A stretch of DNA of 64,000 bases from Glandiceps talaboti (GCF_964340395.1 NC_135558.1:12861001-12925000); one strand, 5' to 3'. Shown: positions 1 to 12,627, counted from the first letter of the stretch. Notes: generated by a model not told the origin, from the sequence alone. Program-made: numbers and translations.

Positions 1-156
1 TAATAAGAAACACTTATAAATGGTACAATTTATTCAAGCGATTTCTTACAAATAACAATACTACCATGCATCCAAAAATAAAACTCAAATTCAATAATTC
101 AGGGATCTCCAGATGACATCATGAAAATGACTGTTTGTTTTTTCATTCCTCCACAG

Positions 157-1082
157 CTGGTCAAGGGCAGTAGATGATCTCTATATAATGTATGAGATAT
201 ACTCAGTGTCCAATAACAATTTTACGCAACTACATATCAGGTCTTGTCAAGCACCCTACCTACTAGCAGTTACACTCGAGATGATCAGAATACTGCAGGT
301 AAGGAATAACTATTGGTGTGCACCACCAAAGTAACAGCATTGTTGAATATTGATGTTATAGTAGTAACTACAGCCATGTAATGTCTGCTGCTACAACACT
401 GTTACAACATTGCTACAGCACTGTAACAGCTCTGTGACTACATTGGTGTTTCAGCAGTGAAACAGTCCCGTTATGCTGTAGTGTTGCAGCACTGGTGTAG
501 TATCGTTATGCGACAGTTACAGAATTGAACCATTCATGTTCCAACAGCTCTGTAACAACACTTTGGCAACATCTGTTTACAGCAGTGTAATTGTAGTGTT
601 TTAGCTATGGAATATGGGTGTTACAGTGCTGTTTCAAGATCAGTTACACTGCTGCTACAGTACTGCAATAATATGTATCAACACTTTTGGCTGTGTAGAA
701 ATGAAATCCTGGTTCATAGTAATAAAACCAGGACCTGTGAATGTCATGCATTGTTTGTCAAAATTGCAGTATAGTTGTGTAGATGTTTGCCTGCTGTGTG
801 TTCACAGGCTTTACAAAACTTAACTTGACATATCAAGATGTCCTATTTTATTCGCTGTGTCATCTTGTTCAACTGAAACATATACTACATCACTAGTTAT
901 AATATGATGTAATTATTTTTCCACCACAGGAAGAGTTAGATGGTCCTCCATTCCAGACTTCAGATGTCCAAATGGAAGGCGAAGCGAACGTGATCGTGGC
1001 ATGGAATAACGTCATGTTTACTACCAAACCCACAGCTTTAGAAGGTCAAATAGCTGAACGATATACAGACTTGTCTGCATAG
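157..1082 (+). CDS. 3' end of an unrecognised gene (last two coding exons)
   Basis: Two exons continue one reading frame. The first spans 157-298 (acceptor ccacag at 151-156, donor gtaagg at 299) and starts in phase 1. It reads WSRAVDDLYIMYEIYSV... and ends ...EMIRILQ. The second spans 930-1082 (acceptor ccaccacag), starts EELDGPPFQTSDV and ends ...ERYTDLSA before TAG. Together they give about 98 C-terminal residues. The first exon looks helical and amphipathic, the tail polar. The gene enters from the left edge, so its N-terminus and most domains are outside the window. I do not recognise the family and assign no function. That two exons keep phase with good splice sites is strong evidence of a real gene. 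Confidence 0.8.
299..929 (+). repeat. intron with degenerate ACAGC/ACTGT-rich repeat
   Basis: The last intron of the left-edge gene. From about 375 to 670 it is a loose array of short blocks such as gttacaaca, ctacagcactg, acagctctgt and cagtgtaa, in both orientations. The blocks are too diverged for a clean period. It looks like an old minisatellite able to form many small hairpins (acagc against gctgt). Confidence 0.5.
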
Positions 1083-1139
1083 ATACAGGTGTTATATGGA
1101 TTTACCAACAGGCAGTCAATACAAAATGTTATCAGCATT

Positions 1140-1430
1140 GTTGTCAATAATAGATTTAGCAGAATGGTGGTCAATAATAGATTCATCAGCATGATTGTCA
1201 ATAATAGATTCATCAGCATATGATGGTCAATAATAGATTTATCATCATGGTGGTCAATAATAGATTTATCATCACAACCGTCAATAATAGATTTATCATC
1301 AATGGCGGTCAATAATAGATTGATAATCACAACAGTCAATAATGGATTTATCATCATGGTGGTCAATAATAGATTTATCATCAATGGCGGTCAATACTAG
1401 ATTTATCACTGCAGTCAATAATAGATTTAA
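1140..1430. repeat. minisatellite, about 24-27 bp unit
   Basis: About eleven imperfect copies of a unit centred on gtcaataatagatttatc followed by a variable atcatggtg, atcaatggcg or atcacaac linker. It starts within 60 bases of the stop codon of the left-edge gene, so it probably lies in that gene's 3' UTR. Any open frame through it is repeat-driven. Confidence 0.85.
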
Positions 1431-1755
1431 TTAGTGACTGCCAATACTTGGATTTTGCATGCAGGCAATTAATGGTGGATGTCTGCCTACAGAGGTTAAT
1501 ATACAAAATATCACCACAGAAGTCAAAATGATAAGTATGACAGTATTTTAACAGTTTCATTTCATCAACCAGTCATAAATATAACCACTGAATTGTCACC
1601 AGAGGGCGCCATCCACTACTTTTTTATCAGCCATACTAGTTGATGTCATTTTGTTGAAAAATATACAAGACAAATTATGATTGGTTGATAAAGCATGTAT
1701 TGTAATATAATAACCAATCAAATGAAGCAACGCAACCATGCTGAAAATATACGGT

Positions 1756-1807
1756 TGTTGTCGTCATTGTCGTCGTCGTCACCGCCGCCGCCGCCGCCGT
1801 CATCATT

Positions 1808-1846
<39 letters not shown>

Positions 1847-1848
1847 TT
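1756..1848. repeat. (GTC)n / CCG trinucleotide tract
   Basis: Interrupted gtc/gtt trinucleotides with a short ccgccgccg core. It gives poly-Ser or poly-Thr frames that are not genes. Confidence 0.85.
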
Positions 1849-4800
1849 GTTTTCACCATCAACAAATTCCACTGGCCTATCAGCCAGTCTTGAATGTAAC
1901 GTAAACTTTAACTGAATTCAACTGACATTACTTTCAAGTGTGGTAGTTTTTTGATGTGATGTTTTGTACTGGCGTTAAGTTATAAACCGTAACGAATTTT
2001 TTTTTTTTGTTCTTTCGTTTTACATGCAGGGATTGATTTGCATTTCTGTATGTTTTTTTTTGTTCATGTTTTACTTTTTATTCAAGCAGGTGTGTCAAAG
2101 TTAAAACTGTTCTTTTTTTTTTCTTTAAAAAAAAATGTAATTCTCAATGTTTACTGCTGTGTCGTAAAGTCTTTCATTTCCTCGATCTGTATGTGACTGA
2201 AATTTGATTTGTGAACCTACTGCAGCTGTTTTTTTGAGAACCTTGTTCAGAGTTTGTATGCGTGTGGAAAATCCTTAAAATTCGCAGAGTTTCAAATCAC
2301 TTCCTTAATTTTAAACAGTTTATAGAAAACTTTGACTGATAAAAGAAATTCATGGAATAATTAGTGATAAAAAATGTGTAGAAATTGAAATTGTCTGACA
2401 TGGATGTTCTGCCAAAAATCCCCAGTGGCAGTATCTTCCAATGGCAATATACTGCAATTGAGTTTTTTTTTGAAGGAAGGTTATCATCATGGAATCAATA
2501 GACCTGGGTTCACAGTTCAAAGGTCAAAGGTCATACTAAGTCATAATTGTATTCTTTTCATGTCTTTCATTTAGAGTGCTTAAAAGTATAGTGGTCGTTC
2601 GTATGTCTATGATGAAATGCTTTTTGCTTGTTCGGTGACAAACACTTAGTTAAGTCACAATCACTACGCAAGCTCGTATCTATCCCCAGCTCTGACCCTG
2701 AATTTCATTTTATTGACATAATGCCAGAGTTCACTCGAAGGGGAAAAAGAAAGACTTTTGTAAATGATGTAAATTTCTGCTGTGGTACAAAGTTTTGTTG
2801 AGTGTCCATAGTTCTTGTTTTTTTTGTAGCATGGCAATCAAGGCGTGTACGTGAATGAGGGATTTTACGTCTTGTTGCAGATATTACGAGATATGCAAAT
2901 ATGCCTAGCAACAACAGTTGTCAAACATGTGATCGTGATCAAGTGTGCGAGGATGTTGAGAACAATAGTGTTGCTAAGCGTTTGACACTTTCACCTTGAC
3001 CACCCTCACGTGGTTGCTATGGATGCAATGGCTCATGCGGGATCTCGTGAGATCTGCCACAAGGTGAAAAAAACCGGCTTATTTGATTACTATAGTGTTA
3101 TAAAACTCTATCTTGTATATGTTACCTTATACTTTGCGATACAGCTTTATTTATTTGTGGTGGTTTTTGTTGTGAGTTTTAAAAAAAAAGTTTTTGAAAG
3201 TTTCCTTTGCCATAGAGCTCTGTTCTAAGAGTCTGTGTCAGTTCTTCCTTGATTTGCAATTGATGCATTGTAAGTGGTTGACTAGACTGTAAGATACACG
3301 TACGTTGTATCGCGCCAATCTCATTGACCTGCTTTAAAATCGGTTCACCAATGAGTGAGGGCACCATCATCACAGTGTACCTTACAGACTAACCATCTAC
3401 ATGATTTGTGTAATTTTTGAATTTATTGACACCAAGTTGAGGGGGTCAGTATTTCAGTTTGATCATAAGGAGTCACATTGCAGGACTCCTCAAGCTTTAA
3501 AAGATTAGTAAGGTTTTTAAAAATAAACATTCTACATGTGCCCAGTATGATGTGACCATTGATATAGAATTTTTTAAAATTTGATATGTAAATATAATGT
3601 GTGGTCCCGTGAATATTATGTGTATGGAAAAATTTGAAGACAAAATATGAAGCAAAATACCAACAAAAAAAGGTGTGCGGTGTGGCAATGTAGATGCCAG
3701 TATCCCTAGTATAGACTAGATGAAGTCAGATACATTTTATGCAATTACATTTGTCCATTTTAAATTTTTTTACCAAATTTACTGAAACTAAAAAACTTCC
3801 AGAGTGGATCTGTTTTAGTATAGACAACGTGTAGTATTTATTATGTGGTGTTTGTAATGTATTATAGATGTAGGTAATGGGTTTGATATGGTTACTATAG
3901 CAACATTAGTTTTATCTATGCAATGTACCCTACAACGGTGCCCTCTAGCAGTGTGTTCTGTGATAAACCACAGCGCCCTCTGTGAGAGAAAATGACAAAA
4001 GTCATAGTATCTGATGTTGTAATAGACTGTATTAACAATTATAATGATAGCAATAGTAACGAGATCATGTACTGCTCCCATTCTCCACACAGGTAGTGTT
4101 ATTACATCAAACAGATTTAGGGTAGGAAAATTATCATCAAAATATTACAAATATATGTACATCACTATGTACTTACCACTAGGGGATAATGCTTACCATT
4201 TCACTTACCATTGATGTGTTTGGTTATCTTCCGTTGAGAGCCTTAGACCTGTCAGTATGACATCACTTAGGGAGACAAGGGTGATGTAAAAATCAAATGT
4301 ATTTTGGGAACCATGGAAACGCAAGGACCCCCCATTCATTAATGACTAGATTCACAGTGAAAAAATTGTCAGTCTTTCCAAAAAAAATTTAAACAATTTC
4401 AAAGCGGAAATATTTATTTGTTGTAATAATTGATAAAAAAAAATATTCACAGGTAATTACATGGCTTTCCCATCTTCAGTTAGCTGGGTTAGGTTTTCCT
4501 TGCTCCATGAGGAGATTCCGAGCGACTTTCAGCACCCCAGATAATTGAACAGAAGATTGGCCAACTTAAGGTGTCTTGAAGCTCCTCAACTGGTATAATC
4601 GAACACGGGCCATTGGATGGCACTGTCCAAATACAGTCCAGCACTGTACTACCTATTTGGCTTATGTCACCATAGAGGGCCTCCTTTATTTTGCATACCC
4701 TAGGGGTGCTCTACCATGTGAAATGTACATTTATTATGAAATTCTGATTTATTGAAGTCTAGATTTGTGAAATAGAGTGACATTGCATACTTGCGGATTT

Positions 4801-6754
4801 GTTGTCACGTTGGTAACCAGTCTTACAATTATTTAATAAGAAACAACTGTACATCTTGCCCAGTCATGGAATGTTTCATCACAGAAACCATGAGATTGTA
4901 AGCATGGAGGACGTTTTGTATACAACACCACAGACTGAACAACTGTTATGAATCTAATGATGAGATGGGACTTGCATTTTCAGGACACATCTTGATTTAT
5001 CGCTAGCGTGATGTGTGAGCATATTAAAGATAGTGCAATGATCCAGTAATCGATTTTGTAATTTCCACTAACCAATGCATTGTCAAGAATATTGTACTTT
5101 GGAAAGAGTTCATTTTTTTTCAAACGTACTGTGTCTTTCAACATTTTGAGGCAAATGTTCTACCATAATGAGAGAGGGTCATTTGTAATTTATATCAGCA
5201 ATTTGAAGAAAAAAAATATCCCATTATTTAAAACAGTCAATATAAAAAAAGGAAATGATTGTGTTTTTTTTAAAAAAGATAACATATTTTTCATCATACA
5301 TGTCTAAATATGAGAATTCCAATTTTTCAATACCATGTATACTGAAGACTGATGAGATTTGTAAATCACAAGTGCGCCCTCTTTGGTGGAACATTAGATG
5401 CTGTTGTTTTTCGTAAATACAATATTTAGTAATCTGAACCCTGTACTCAAGGACGAAATGGGGGGTGTGGGTGTGGGTGTGGGAGGAAGGGGATGGGGGG
5501 TGTGGGTGTGGGAGGAAGACAAACACTACCATGTACGTGTGTGCCATTTGAATAATGAAGCGAGTGCCTTACTAATAGTAAACTCTTGTAATATATGCAG
5601 TGCCTTATTTTTTAATTGAATTAAATTAACAAGACTAAGGTGTGCTTTTCTTACTTGTCACGGTGAGTGACAAGGGAGCAGTTTGCTGTAATTATTGATA
5701 TTCAAGAAATTATGAAATTATTGTGTTGTAAAGATTGTCAATAAAGGAGTGTTTAAAATTTGAATTTTGTGTCGAAGTGTTGATAATCCTTGCACCACTT
5801 TCCCCCCCCCCCCAAATCAAACAAACTAAACGCTTGATGTTGTAACTGTTATTACATTGTAAAACGTGCAGAAATACAACGTGCAGACAGAAGGAAAATT
5901 TTCTAACTCAAGAAATGACCACATTATAGTAATTAATCATGATGATTTGGAGGCGGATGGACACTACCAATAAATTATTGAATCCTATAAAGCTTCGATC
6001 CCTTGAATCTTAAGCTTGTGTTTTCTTTCTCACTAAGAGAGCCTGCAGCAATTAATTACAGGGGAAATCAGGCTTGGGCTGTTATTGTAAAATATGACCC
6101 TCCCCTGACTCTATCGTGCTAAAAAGTGACACTACCTCAATTTCCTTTCTTCAAATCATAAAGGACTTAATATGCTTAATCCCATCGTGCTGCAACCAAG
6201 TTGAAAGTTAAAGTATCGTTTTTTTCCCATTTCACTGGTCAATAAATAGTAAAGTTCGTACCATGCCACCACTCCCTATAGGGCGACGTCCCTTGACGAA
6301 TTCGTTGGCTTCCTTGCGTCCATGGGATGTAGGAAGAAAAATGTAAATCCAAGCCCCCCCCCCCCCCCTTGTGGTCTGGAGATGATTATTTCCCAATGAG
6401 GGGCGCCTAGCCTACCACCACAGTAGTGAATTTGTGTATGTGAAATTGCCACTGCGTGGATATGGATCTCATTGGCTGAGCTGAAGGCCTGAACACTAGA
6501 TGGGCACACTTCCCATCGACATTGTCAGGACCGAGGTCAACATCTTCACAACATTATCTCTAATATCTACCCAACTGTCCCTGTTTTACTCCTGTGAGAC
6601 TTCTCTCCTCACATCACACCTACCACAAGTGATTCTCCACATGGTTGTCAGCAGCGATTTGATTGGCATGGTCTGACATTAAGGTTGGAACCTATTATCC
6701 TAACACTAACACTAACACTAACACTAACCTACCGTATAAGCTTGGTTTTGTCCA

Positions 6755-6902
6755 TGGTAAGATAGATAGATGGATGGATGGATGGGTGGGTGGGTGGGTT
6801 GGTGGGTGGATGGATGGATGGATAGATGAATGAATGATAGATGGATAGATGGATGGATGGATGGATGGATAGATATATAGATAGATATATGGATAGATAG
6901 AT
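6755..6902. repeat. GATG / GATA / GGTG tetranucleotide repeats
   Basis: Runs of gatg, ggtg and gata in succession. They cause long Pro/Ser/Ile open frames on the minus strand that are not genes. Confidence 0.9.
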
Positions 6903-7123
6903 GTGTACAGCGTGCGTACGTACGTCGTATACATGCACGCTCGCATAGACACACACATGGTACACAGCCAAGACATAGATGCTGTACTGCAGCGTTTCGC
7001 TACGTCGCTCCGTCCTCCGCTACGAATGTTGAATCACACAGAATAAAATATTTAAAAAAATCAAAAAAGTATTGTAAATAAAAACAAATCTACAATAATT
7101 ACACAGCTAACACAGACAGACAG

Positions 7124-7350
7124 ACATATACACATGCACATGCACAAACATACACATACACATGCACATGCACATGCACATACTCATAAACATAAACATA
7201 CACATACCCGTACCCATACACATGGACATATACCGGGTGCACATACACATACGCATACACATTAACACACACACACACACATATACACCATACATAGATA
7301 CATACATACATACATACATACATACATACATACATACATACATACATACA

Positions 7351-7381
<31 letters not shown>
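7124..7381. repeat. CA-rich and (CATA)n microsatellite
   Basis: Imperfect cacatacacatg-type sequence running into a pure (CATA)n tract at about 7297-7381. Confidence 0.9.
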
Positions 7382-7382
<1 letters not shown>

Positions 7383-8194
7383 CACGCACATACTCTGCGT
7401 ACATACACACGTACATACATACCACTAGCGTGCTTTCTAACACGGTAGCTTATGTTATTGTTAAAATTGCATTATGTATTGTGTCATATTATAGCTTATG
7501 TTTTTGTATTTGAGAATAACACACAAAACGTGAGGCTAGCAGTATCCAGAAAAAGGGTCAAGGTAACTCGCAAAAATTAACATAAAGGTGTTATCAAATA
7601 TAGAGAAGATAAGTTTACTAATTTATATGTGCCTCTATACTAGGATGATCGAATGAGAAGGGTATCGCAGCGTCTTTCTTCAGGTCATATTGAGACGGAA
7701 AATCGAAGGGTTGGACTCAGGCCAAATATGAAGGTATACAAAAAGTCCTTTCATTGGTGATAACAGGTATTTTATTGTTTGCTGGAGTTCAGTTATCGGT
7801 ACGGTGGTTTTGAGCGACCTTCGCATCTTATTTGTTCTGCGCATGTCAATAGCTAAACTACTTTCAGTCCACCACTTTTTGTATCAGGTGCATTACGTAA
7901 CCACTGCAATAATTCGTTGTTTACCACACTGTACACACACTCAAAATGTAGATACAGTGTTGACCTTACGTGGGACCATCTGATTCAGGACTTGTAAACA
8001 AGTGCAGCTGGCCGTCCTGTCAGTTTGGTTATTTCTCCCGTGTGAAGTGCTACGGAAACCACTCATACGCAAAGCTTTTGTTCGATAGAACAGTGCTTGT
8101 GTGGAGAGATGTAGTGGATAGTGTTACCTCGTCGATCGACGGACCGGTGCAGTGCTGTTGTTTTGATCATACCACCACACTGTACACCAGCAAT

Positions 8195-9754
8195 ATGTTC
8201 TTGTCCAGTAGCCGCGTACGATTCAAACTCCCTGCAAAGGCAGTTAGAGCAATTATTTGGATAAGCTTACTACTGGGAGCGTCAATTCCTATCGTGAACT
8301 TTCTACTTGTTGTTGATGGTGGATCGAACGTGCAGTCGAACTCGGCGAACACATTTAAAAGGGCCAACGAAGTTTGGAGGAAATGGGAAAATGGCGTCCA
8401 CAATACGCCGGAAATTGAGACTACAGGTGAGGAGTTGCCATGGTGTATTTGTCGCAGAGATCCCCACGGAGTAAATTCTTACTTGACGTCAAAGATTACA
8501 ACAAGAAGGCAACGAGAACTTGAAGAATGGGAAAGACGGGAGAAATTGAAAGAAGACCCCATTGTAGTCTGCCAAGCAATGTCACCGTTGACATACATAG
8601 GGGGCGGTATAACTATCGAACCCTTAGACGCCATAAAAATACCTGGCCTGTCGGTCGACAAAAGTATTGAGATACTGGACGAAAATTTTGGCAAATCGAA
8701 ATATGTCTTCACGTTTCGTGCAATGAAAGGGAAGGGTTCGGTAAATTTGGAATTGCCAGACAAAGACCCCCGGAATAAGCAGCTGGAAATAACACACGAT
8801 CATTGGGGTGATGAAGTGAAAGTATTTGTAACTTCCGATCTTGAGCTTATCAATTACTTCCTGAAGCATGTGTCCTATCAAAGTCTGCCCAGAGATATCA
8901 ACGAAAGAGACGTTGTCGAAATATCATTTTTGAATTTCACAGTTTCTGTTCACATACATATCAAAAAGCGCTCAAGACCAATTTTGTTCGATCCAGGAGA
9001 ATCGTTACACACTAAGGTAACCGTTATTACGAAGACTTACGAAAGACACGAACAAGTAAACAGACTGGTTCAAAGCATAAATAAATTTTACCCACTCTTG
9101 ACGATTATCGTAGCAGACGACTCAGAGTTCCCGCCAAAAATTAACGGGTCGAATGTGAAACACTTCAAAATGCCTCCTGGTGAAGGGTGGTTCGCGGGAA
9201 GAAATCTTGCCCTCAGTCAAGTCCGAACGAAATACTTTTTATGGGTTGAAGACGACTGTGAATTCACAACTGAAACAAAACTTGAAAACTTTATCGAAAA
9301 ATTTGAAAAGTCAACCCAAAATCTGGATATCATCGGAGGAACTTTTTTGCACGATAAAAAAAATAATTATTGCAAAGGGTGTAGGACGTTTCAGTTCAGA
9401 CACGGTCACCCAGCGGAAGGCGATTGTTTGTTTGTGACCGAAGGATCCGAGCAAGTTAGACTGAGCCAGTTTCGTCAATGCGATGGGGCTGATGTTGTAG
9501 ATAACTTTTTTATGGCAAAGACGCAGTCAGTAAGACAGGTTGGTTTTGACCCAGCTTTTGACAGAGTTGGACACTGGGAATTTTTTGCTGACGCTTTCGG
9601 TCGTCTTAGGATAGTGACGTGTACTGACGTCAGCATTCAACGTCGACCGGCCGCTAACGGCAAATATCAAAAGTACGAATCGATTTGGGACTCGTATGCA
9701 CAAAATGCACACGTGCAGTTTAAGAACAATTTGAAATGCATGAGATTGTTTTAG
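8195..9754 (+). CDS. B4GALNT: beta-1,4-N-acetylgalactosaminyltransferase, GT12 family (B4GALNT1/2-like)
   Basis: Intronless gene of 519 codons, close to the 533 of human B4GALNT1. Such enzymes are Golgi type II membrane proteins that add beta-1,4 GalNAc to sialylated glycolipids or glycans. The start at 8195 is chosen because it places a basic tail (residues 1-18) before a signal anchor (about 17-40), as in the family. The frame is open 75 codons further upstream. The lumenal part contains SPLTYIGGGITIEPL and IPGLSV like B4GALNT1, then the catalytic domain from about residue 274. That domain has VTVITKTYERHEQ, IVADDSE, GEGWFAGRNLALSQV and WVEDD (350-354, the metal-binding DXD-type motif; vertebrates have DDD). 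It also has D436-N-F-F and H460-W-E-F-F. The C-terminal VQFKNNLKC resembles B4GALNT2. From sequence alone the choice between B4GALNT1-type and B4GALNT2-type activity is open. Confidence 0.93.
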   Translation: MFLSSSRVRFKLPAKAVRAIIWISLLLGASIPIVNFLLVVDGGSNVQSNSANTFKRANEVWRKWENGVHNTPEIETTGEELPWCICRRDPHGVNSYLTSKITTRRQRELEEWERREKLKEDPIVVCQAMSPLTYIGGGITIEPLDAIKIPGLSVDKSIEILDENFGKSKYVFTFRAMKGKGSVNLELPDKDPRNKQLEITHDHWGDEVKVFVTSDLELINYFLKHVSYQSLPRDINERDVVEISFLNFTVSVHIHIKKRSRPILFDPGESLHTKVTVITKTYERHEQVNRLVQSINKFYPLLTIIVADDSEFPPKINGSNVKHFKMPPGEGWFAGRNLALSQVRTKYFLWVEDDCEFTTETKLENFIEKFEKSTQNLDIIGGTFLHDKKNNYCKGCRTFQFRHGHPAEGDCLFVTEGSEQVRLSQFRQCDGADVVDNFFMAKTQSVRQVGFDPAFDRVGHWEFFADAFGRLRIVTCTDVSIQRRPAANGKYQKYESIWDSYAQNAHVQFKNNLKCMRLF

Positions 9755-10361
9755 TATATTTTATATATCGAGACACTTCATTAGCCTAGAATCCACGCGG
9801 ACGGGGGTTTTGAATTCGTTAGTGTAGTGCCTATCATCAAAATCACCCAGTCGCCTGGATTCTTGGCTAAAGCTTCGTCCGTTTTACACGTGATTTGAGA
9901 GTGAGATTTGAGAGTGAGAACTACTGCAGAAAATGCTTTACATTTTCAAAGTTTAACTTCGAGGTTTCATTTAAAGTTAGCTAGTTGCAGGAAAATAAAA
10001 CGACACTGCATATTGACCCAGGAAGGCGTCATTTATGATCAATATTTATTAACTAATTTTACTGACACAAAGACCGTTGTCAAGTTTATGCAGTATATAC
10101 TGATAACCGTTCTGTGTACGATGCGAAAACAACAACTTGTCGAATTGTGATTTTGGTCAACGGGATGTTGGTGGACCAAACATTTCGATGCAGATTTTAT
10201 CATAATCTTATATTTAGAACTTTTCATTGAATTGAGTTTTGTTGGAAAAAATCCATTTTTCATTTGTGTTTATTTGATAAGTTGTAGACGTTTAAGATGA
10301 GCAATTATGATACGACCACTGTCACCAGCGACAGAATAGCATTAACAATTGGAACTTATTA
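9755..10361 (+). other. 3' flank of the transferase gene
   Basis: No coding sequence was found. An AATAAA at 9994-9999, about 240 bases past the stop, is a possible polyadenylation signal. Confidence 0.4.
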
Positions 10362-10724
10362 CAACCAGTGACAGGATAGCATTAACAATTGGAAATTATT
10401 ACTAGCAGAGAAAAGCAAACAAAGGAATTGGATTAAGAATACTTGGCACAGTGTGTTGGAAGTATGCAGATGTGTATTACATTTCTTGGTTTGAAAAGAA
10501 GTTTTATGTCCTATTTGGATATGAAAAGCCATGGAACATGTAATTCATTTTTAATGAGTGCAAGCTATTATGTAAAGAGGCCATAAAAGTGTTCGCGTCA
10601 AATGATAAAATGTAATACTTATCGTACTTCCAACATGCTGTCTCAAGTGTTAGTAATTCAATTCAGTTGTTTATTTCCTGTTTGTAACAGGTTTTGCTTG
10701 TCAACGCTTGCCTGTCGCTGGTTG
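10362..10724. mobile_element. MITE with long terminal inverted repeats, family 1 copy a
   Basis: The left arm begins caaccagtgacagg and carries aattggattaag and tgttggaagta. The right arm reads back as caaccagcgacagg, aattgaattac and catgttggaagta. Arms are about 120 bp, diverged, around a short core with aaagaggccat. A second copy lies at 28422-28782. A short direct repeat (agcattaacaattgga, twice) precedes or overlaps the left arm. No coding capacity. Confidence 0.75.
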
Positions 10725-12627
10725 TATTTGACTAGTTTGTATGTTGTATATATACTTTGATTAGACTCTTGAACACATTAAAACATGCACTCGTATTATA
10801 GACAAATAATGCTCGATTTCAAAGTGCTCGTCCTTCCATCTACACCTGTGCCCCACTCATTCTATTGAATAAATTGATGATCAATTGTAAAGCTAGGCTT
10901 ATGTAACTTATTTTATGTGAAAGTAACAGTCTGATGATATATTCTCCCTCCATTTCATATTCCACCTTGATTACATAATGTTATCGCAATTTGACTCGTC
11001 ACCATGACGCCGCCGTTGCACAGTCATTCAAAGCGTGAACATCATCTTCCAGCGACAGCTTTACACCTTGGAAGTGCTTGCACATTGAGGTCATTGACCT
11101 TTATGTGTCGTGTATGGTGTAACATGTCGACCTAGCTAGCTGGAAATAGCTCTATTGTAATGCATGCATATTCTTCTCTGAAAGGTTGGCCTCAAAGGTC
11201 GATCAATATAATTGCCATCGTTACGGGGTACAATGAACGACAGCATCGCTTGATTGAGCTAACATTGTGAGAAAAAAACGTATCAGTCGTTATTGCATGC
11301 TACTATTAGAGTCAGTGTGAGTATCCTGGGTTGAAGAGAGATGGCACTGTACCGTATGGAATGTTATTTCTCTGCACAAAAAAATGGTTATCTTTTTATG
11401 CGTTGTTCCACAGACGAGGAAAATGTACCTTGTCTTATTAATGGCACACGAAGCTGTCCTGTACAAATATTTGCTCATCTAGTCTCATATTTCTTTAGTC
11501 TGAAATTAGTCATGCATTTACCATAATAATTAAACAGTCTGATATCAAATCAAACAAAAGCGACAATATACAAAGGAAATAAAGGTATGTATAAAGGAAC
11601 CTGGCAGCATGTAATGGTCTGTTTGCATTGTGCGTGATCTGTGATTTTGCACTAAACCTGAGAAAGCGAAGCAAAATCGCAGATCGCGATGTAAACAGGT
11701 TAGCGAGCCAGCAAAGGAAAATTACAGATCGCGATGTAAACAAACCTAGTTAGACTTGTAATGTGTCATTGAAACAACGCATATAAACCAGTTACAATAC
11801 ATATCGTAGCCCATATCACAGGACTATATAATATATGTACATGTATTTGCATGTATAATGTTCCCTGGTGACTTTATTCACTTGTCTGTGCTTTGTTCAA
11901 GGACCTCGAACACAGACTAATTTAAAAGACCAACCGACCAAAAACATGCAACGGGGAGTCGATTATATGGAGACGAATAATGTATATAATGGAAAAAAAT
12001 AAGATAACGCTGAATAATCTCACGGTCTCAGATTAGCAAGTCACTTCGCAGTAATTTAATCTGTGCACGCACCGACGAACACAAATTGCAATTTGTTAAT
12101 GTAAAAAAAAAGAGGTCAGCGACCCCAACCAACAGAAGATTAACAGTGTGTGATAATATAATTAGTTCTGTTTTACATACTTTTTTAATGATAAATGTCC
12201 CTGATCCGTGGTGGATATTTATCAGTGGCCTAAAATGAAGAATAGCTGTCAAGCATTCTACACTGTTCAGGTATGCGGTAACAAGCAACATAGAGCATTG
12301 AAAAGGAAAAGCACCTGAAAGATACGGGGTTTAGATTTCACTCGACCCCCAGAACAATTTGACGTTGAATTAAGCAAGGAATAACAGCTTTTATCAACTT
12401 TGACGTATTCCAACATAACCTACATTTGTTCAATAAAATGATCCCCTATTATATAGGCTTAAATGCTGTTGGTATACAAATTGGAATGAAAAGCGTGATT
12501 TTGGCGGACAGACGTTAGCTCAAAACCTGCCTCATGTCATATTTTGATTTGGTGTCCTACTTATGATGAAGAACATAATGTTCAAGGTTTATAGGCCTAA
12601 ATTGATACAATATCGTTTTATTTTATT

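Larger units (their letters stand above)
1083..5760 (+). other. probable 3' UTR and spacer after the left-edge gene
   Basis: No exon with coding character was found here. An AATAAA at 5740-5745 could end a very long 3' UTR, but earlier cryptic signals are possible and the UTR length is not established. The stretch holds the minisatellite at 1140-1430 and the GTC tract at 1756-1848, listed separately. The rest is unremarkable AT-rich sequence. Confidence 0.35.
5761..8194. other. spacer rich in simple repeats, upstream of the transferase gene
   Basis: No gene was found. It holds C-tracts near 5803 and 6356, a TAACAC hexamer run at 6702-6727, GATG/GATA repeats at 6755-6902 and CA/CATA repeats at 7124-7381. 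The last 400 bases contain the 5' flank of the transferase gene. No convincing TATA box is visible. Confidence 0.6.

Noticed and set aside
1140-1430. CRISPR-like regular repeats
   Set aside because: Units are contiguous without unique spacers and the genome is eukaryotic. It is a minisatellite.
5348-5380. Another CTGATGAG hammerhead core candidate
   Set aside because: No GAAA core follows at the right distance and no stems I or III form.
6702-6727. Telomere-like run of TAACAC
   Set aside because: The unit is not TTAGGG/CCCTAA and only about four copies exist. An ordinary hexamer microsatellite.
7099-7443. Long open frames of Tyr-Ile-His-Thr or Met-Tyr-Val-Cys repeats (also near 40.5-40.9, 47.3-47.9, 48.9-49.2 and 55.4 kb)
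   Set aside because: They are translations of CATA, CA and TATG microsatellites in all frames, with no splice or start context.
11341-11526. 61-codon frame MALYRMECYFSAQ...
   Set aside because: Short, no homology recognised, surrounded by spacer with no splice partner.
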